Source: Sideroxydans sp.
GTDB taxonomy: Bacteria; Pseudomonadota; Gammaproteobacteria; Burkholderiales; Gallionellaceae
Direction: 5' to 3'
Length of the DNA: 10,089 nt
Assembly (NCBI GenBank): GCA_020057805.1
Contig: JAGVFD010000254.1
Coordinates: 1 to 10,089, forward strand
Part shown: positions 7,252 through 10,089 of the stretch, one piece after another
Layout: each line of letters begins with the position of its first letter
Numbering within the stretch: position 1 is the stretch's first letter
The notes under the pieces: model-generated
The model's database searches: none
What the model saw: the letters and a program-made list of their open reading frames with translations, nothing else
Told to the model about the DNA's origin: nothing
Made by a program: the position numbers and the translations under genes

Positions 7252-9062
7252 TGAATATCAAAAAACTATTAGGGCTTGCCGAAGATCGCGTTCTGGTTGA
7301 ACAGTTACGCCTGCTACTCGCCAATTTTGGCAGTTCAGCCGTGCCTGTTTTTATGTTGGCGACTTTGATTCTGTGGGCGTTATCTAATGATGGGAACAAA
7401 ATTTATTTAACGATGTGGTGGGGGCTGGTCATTGCTTCTGAAATCTATTCCTATCGTATGGCTCGCCACTATCTTGATAGTGGATTACCCGCCAACAAAA
7501 TAAATCTCGTCGTCAAAAATCTTATCCTAGTGAACATCGTTGATGGGGTGCTGTGGGGTTCGTTAGCATGGATTGCTCTGGATTCAACGGGGTTAGCGGG
7601 CAGCATTTTAATTATTTCTGTGATGGGTGGCGTCGCTGCTGCCGCGCTGCCTTTACTCTCTCCAGTGCTGCCTGCTTTCATTATTTTTGTGACGCTCGAA
7701 CTCACTCTCGTCGTAATAAAATTATGGATGACAGGCGATCCCACTTACACCCCATTAGGCATCGCTATTGTTGTGTATCTCGTTACCTTGCTATTGCAAA
7801 GCTTAAATAGTGCGCATGCCGCACGCGCGGCGATTGAACTACGCTTTGAAAACACAAAATTGCTTGACCAGTTACGGATAGAAAAAAAGAATGCGGAATT
7901 TTCTCAACTCGAAGCAGAGCAATCGAATAAAGCCAAATCCAAATTCCTCGCTGCTGCCAGTCACGACTTACGCCAACCGATTCATGCCCAAGGCTTGTTT
8001 TTAGAGGCGCTATCTCTCACTCAACTAACACCTCATCAAACTGAATTGCTCAATCACTCGCGTGCGGCATCAGAAGCGACGGGCGAATTACTCAACGCCC
8101 TGCTCGATTTTTCGCGCATCGAAGCCGGTGTAATCGAACCACAAATGCAGGCCATGTTGTTGCAGCCACTACTGCATAAAATTGAAAATGAATTAGCGCC
8201 GCAAGCTGATACTAAAAACATTGTATATCGCTCACGCGAGACGCAATTTGCGATTCGCTCTGACCCGATGCTGTTGGAATTGATTTTACGAAATCTGGTT
8301 TCTAATGCCATTCGCTACACGCAACGCGGCGGTGTTTTTATTGGCTGTCGGCAACGTGGAAACACGGCAGTGATTGAAATTTGGGATACGGGCATGGGTA
8401 TTCCTCTTGAACATCAGCAGGAGGTATTTAGAGAGTTTCATCAGCTCGGCAATCCAGAGCGTGATCGCAACAAAGGCTTGGGGTTAGGGCTGGCAATCGC
8501 CAGTGGTTTGGCGCGTACCTTGGGGCATCACCTCACCGTATCGTCTACGCCCCAACGCGGCAGTGTTTTTCGGTTGACCGTCCCCATTGCCATTGCGCCG
8601 GCTATTCGAAAAAATCCACTCGCGTTAAGCAAGACTCATTTAGTCGGAGTACGCGTGCTGGTGATTGATGATGATGAAGTTGTGCGCACGGGCATGTTGC
8701 CGTTGTTACGCAATTGGGGGTGCGAATGCGTAGCCGCTGAAAGCATTGAACAAGCACTGGCGTTAGTCGCAACCCAAGCCCCAGATGTCATCATCAGCGA
8801 CTATCGCTTACGTGAGCAACGCACCGGTGTGGAAGCTATTCTGGCGGTGCGCGCATTCGCAAGATGCAATCTCCCTGCACTACTCATCACTGGCGACACG
8901 TCGCCGGAGCGCCTGCGCGAAGCCAAAGGCAGCGGAATACCGCTACTACACAAACCCGTATCGACGCGCGAGTTGTATCAAAAATTAGTTGAAATATTGG
9001 GCGACTTTAAGCCTGCGCAAGCAGTAACAACAAGCCTAACGCCGCAGGTAGTGCCTGAATAA
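7251..9062 (+). CDS. Membrane hybrid sensor histidine kinase with C-terminal receiver
   Basis: A 603-aa inner-membrane kinase. The N-terminus (about 28-184) has about six hydrophobic segments with short loops and no clear periplasmic domain, so it probably senses a signal in or at the membrane. A coiled linker (about 190-228) leads to the HisKA domain with phospho-accepting H238 in AAASHDLRQP, a variant typical of kinases paired with LuxR-type regulators. The ATPase domain has N348 and N352 (N box), DTGMG at 379-383 and GLGLG at 409-413. A receiver follows at about 467-582 with D473-D475, phosphoacceptor D517, T547 and K568. No HPt domain is visible. The internal receiver may therefore act as a phosphate sink, or a separate HPt protein may be used. 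The last about 18 residues lie beyond the receiver, and their codons overlap the convergent DUF1304 gene. Confidence 0.93.
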   Translation: MNIKKLLGLAEDRVLVEQLRLLLANFGSSAVPVFMLATLILWALSNDGNKIYLTMWWGLVIASEIYSYRMARHYLDSGLPANKINLVVKNLILVNIVDGVLWGSLAWIALDSTGLAGSILIISVMGGVAAAALPLLSPVLPAFIIFVTLELTLVVIKLWMTGDPTYTPLGIAIVVYLVTLLLQSLNSAHAARAAIELRFENTKLLDQLRIEKKNAEFSQLEAEQSNKAKSKFLAAASHDLRQPIHAQGLFLEALSLTQLTPHQTELLNHSRAASEATGELLNALLDFSRIEAGVIEPQMQAMLLQPLLHKIENELAPQADTKNIVYRSRETQFAIRSDPMLLELILRNLVSNAIRYTQRGGVFIGCRQRGNTAVIEIWDTGMGIPLEHQQEVFREFHQLGNPERDRNKGLGLGLAIASGLARTLGHHLTVSSTPQRGSVFRLTVPIAIAPAIRKNPLALSKTHLVGVRVLVIDDDEVVRTGMLPLLRNWGCECVAAESIEQALALVATQAPDVIISDYRLREQRTGVEAILAVRAFARCNLPALLITGDTSPERLREAKGSGIPLLHKPVSTRELYQKLVEILGDFKPAQAVTTSLTPQVVPE

Positions 9063-9366
9063 AAAGGATTTTGCGGCCAACCGTCAGCGCACCATACAAG
9101 CCGGCCACTAGCACACAACCCAAGAAGAAAATTTTAATGCTGTTTCCAGCATCACCCAGCATTAGCGCCCACAGCAAACCCGCCGCCAAAAATCCGTTGT
9201 ACAGACCTTGATTGGCGGCCAACACCTTGGTGATTTGTGCTTTTTCAGGTGTCATGCGGAAGGTCTTTAAGCCCAACGGCTTGTCCCACAGAAACATTTC
9301 CAACACTAGGAAGTACACGTGCAACACAGCAACGAACGCCACGATGATGTTTGCGATGAGTGCCAT
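9007..9366 (-). CDS. DUF1304 family small membrane protein
   Basis: A 119-aa integral membrane protein with four predicted helices: about 3-25, 53-70, 76-96 and 100-118. It carries the family signature: HVYFLVLEMFLWDKP near the N-terminus, VLAANQGLYNGFLAAGL at 48-64 and the final IQALPAALGLLLLL. Function of the family is unknown to me. The start at 9366 has AGGAGG 5 bases upstream. That site overlaps the TAG stop of the phosphatase gene, so the two are very likely translated together. The last helix is encoded in DNA that also encodes the end of the histidine kinase on the other strand (9007-9062). No terminator is seen after the gene. Confidence 0.9.
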   Translation of the reverse strand: MALIANIIVAFVAVLHVYFLVLEMFLWDKPLGLKTFRMTPEKAQITKVLAANQGLYNGFLAAGLLWALMLGDAGNSIKIFFLGCVLVAGLYGALTVGRKILFIQALPAALGLLLLLAQA

Positions 9367-9375
9367 ATCAACCTC

Positions 9376-9864
9376 CTAGTTGAGCTGATTTAAGTGCTGT
9401 TTCTTAATGTGTTGCAACAAGCCGTTTGCCGCATCTTCTACCAAATCCAACACCTGCTCAAAACCCTGCGCGCCGCCGAAGTAAGGGTCGGGCACTTCGC
9501 GCACATTGTGCTTCTGTGCGAACTGCAAAAACAAACCCAAATGACTTTGTGCATCGTGCGGACGCAGTCGTTGCAAGATGGACAGATTCGCCTCATCCAT
9601 TGCCAATACGTAATCGAAGCGAGAGAAGTCCGATGCTTCCACTTGCCGCCCGCGTAAATCACTCATATCGTATCCACGTTGCAACGCCGCTTGGCAAGTG
9701 CGTGGGTCAGGCGCTTTGCCGATGTGGTAATCATGTGTGCCCGCCGAATCAATCTCTATCGTATCCGCCAGCCCAGCTTGCTCAACGTAGCGACGGAAGA
9801 CCGCCTCGGCAGTGGGTGAACGACAAATGTTGCCCATACATACGAATAAAATTTTGATTTTCAT
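9376..9864 (-). CDS. Low-molecular-weight protein tyrosine phosphatase
   Basis: A cytoplasmic 162-aa phosphatase that hydrolyses phosphotyrosine on proteins. The P-loop C(X)5R is at residues 9-15 (C9, R15, followed by S16), preceded by ILFV. The general acid is D126 in DPYFGG. Size is normal for the family. It starts 9 bases after the uvrB stop and has a GAG/GAGGG-type ribosome site very close to the ATG, so it is probably co-transcribed with uvrB and coupled to it. Arsenate-reductase members of the fold are an alternative, but the conserved DPY acid loop and the MGNICRSP P-loop favour a tyrosine phosphatase. Bacterial homologues often act in exopolysaccharide control together with a tyrosine kinase; none is visible here. 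Confidence 0.93.
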   Translation of the reverse strand: MKIKILFVCMGNICRSPTAEAVFRRYVEQAGLADTIEIDSAGTHDYHIGKAPDPRTCQAALQRGYDMSDLRGRQVEASDFSRFDYVLAMDEANLSILQRLRPHDAQSHLGLFLQFAQKHNVREVPDPYFGGAQGFEQVLDLVEDAANGLLQHIKKQHLNQLN

Positions 9865-9873
9865 ACCCTCAAC

Positions 9874-10089
9874 TCATAGCGTCGAAATAAACACGCTCTC
9901 GCGTAATTTTTTAAGTTGGTCTCGCACTTGTGCGGCCTTCTCAAACTCCAGATTTTTCGCAGCTTGCAGCATCTCTTTTTCTAAGCGCGTGATTTCTTTC
10001 GAGACATCCTTCGCACTCATCGCCAAATACTTGGCTTCCAACTGCGCCGCTTTCAAGCCCTTGCGTTCAGCATCCACATCGTATGCGCC
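9874..10089 (-). CDS. uvrB: Excinuclease ABC subunit B, C-terminal end (partial)
   Basis: The last 71 codons of a gene that continues past the right edge. UvrB is the DNA-damage-verifying helicase-like subunit of nucleotide excision repair; its C-terminal UVR motif contacts UvrC. The visible part reads GAYDVDAERKG at the edge and then the UVR coiled-coil motif: SKEITRLEKEMLQAAKNLEF followed by EKAAQVRDQLKKLRE. This closely resembles the end of E. coli UvrB ([20 protein letters not shown]). The gene ends normally with TGA at 9874-9876. UvrC carries a similar UVR motif, but it is internal there, so a position at the extreme C-terminus favours UvrB. Confidence 0.9.
   Translation of the reverse strand, partial: GAYDVDAERKGLKAAQLEAKYLAMSAKDVSKEITRLEKEMLQAAKNLEFEKAAQVRDQLKKLRESVFISTL

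Overview
The window looks like chromosomal DNA of a betaproteobacterium of intermediate GC content. Supporting this are the RNase E catalytic sequence, the uvrB / low-molecular-weight phosphatase neighbourhood, and two lipoproteins with a poly-glycine run after the lipid cysteine. Genus cannot be read from the sequence. No RNA gene, CRISPR array, insertion sequence or phage gene was found.

Layout: (a) 1-356 is a long leader or intergenic region in front of rne. It holds a predicted hairpin over the rne ribosome binding site and possibly the first codons of a divergent gene at the left edge. (b) 357-2846 (+) is a full-length rne (RNase E), closed by a very strong hairpin terminator at 2870-2906 that serves both strands. 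(c) 2916-6432 (-) holds two predicted surface lipoproteins, probably co-transcribed. The upstream gene (4795-6432) encodes a seven-bladed TolB/WD40-like beta-propeller. The downstream gene (2916-4727) encodes bacterial Ig-like domains plus a C-terminal DNRLRE/CBM96-like domain. (d) 6433-6633 is a divergent intergenic region with inverted repeats and a good -10 hexamer. (e) 6634-9062 (+) is a two-component pair with overlapping stop and start codons: a NarL/LuxR-type response regulator and a membrane hybrid histidine kinase. (f) 9007-10089 (-) is a tight housekeeping-type cluster: the 3' end of uvrB, a low-molecular-weight tyrosine phosphatase, and a DUF1304 membrane protein whose last codons overlap the kinase 3' end in convergent orientation.

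How the parts may work together: RNase E and UvrB are core functions. The block from about 2908 to 9062 looks like an accessory cassette between them. The divergent arrangement suggests that the response regulator controls its own operon and the two lipoprotein genes through the shared intergenic region. This is inference from gene order and repeat sites, not demonstrated. Every protein falls in a known family, so no clearly new system is claimed. The most useful leads are the regulator/lipoprotein cassette, its candidate operator repeats, and the rne leader hairpin.
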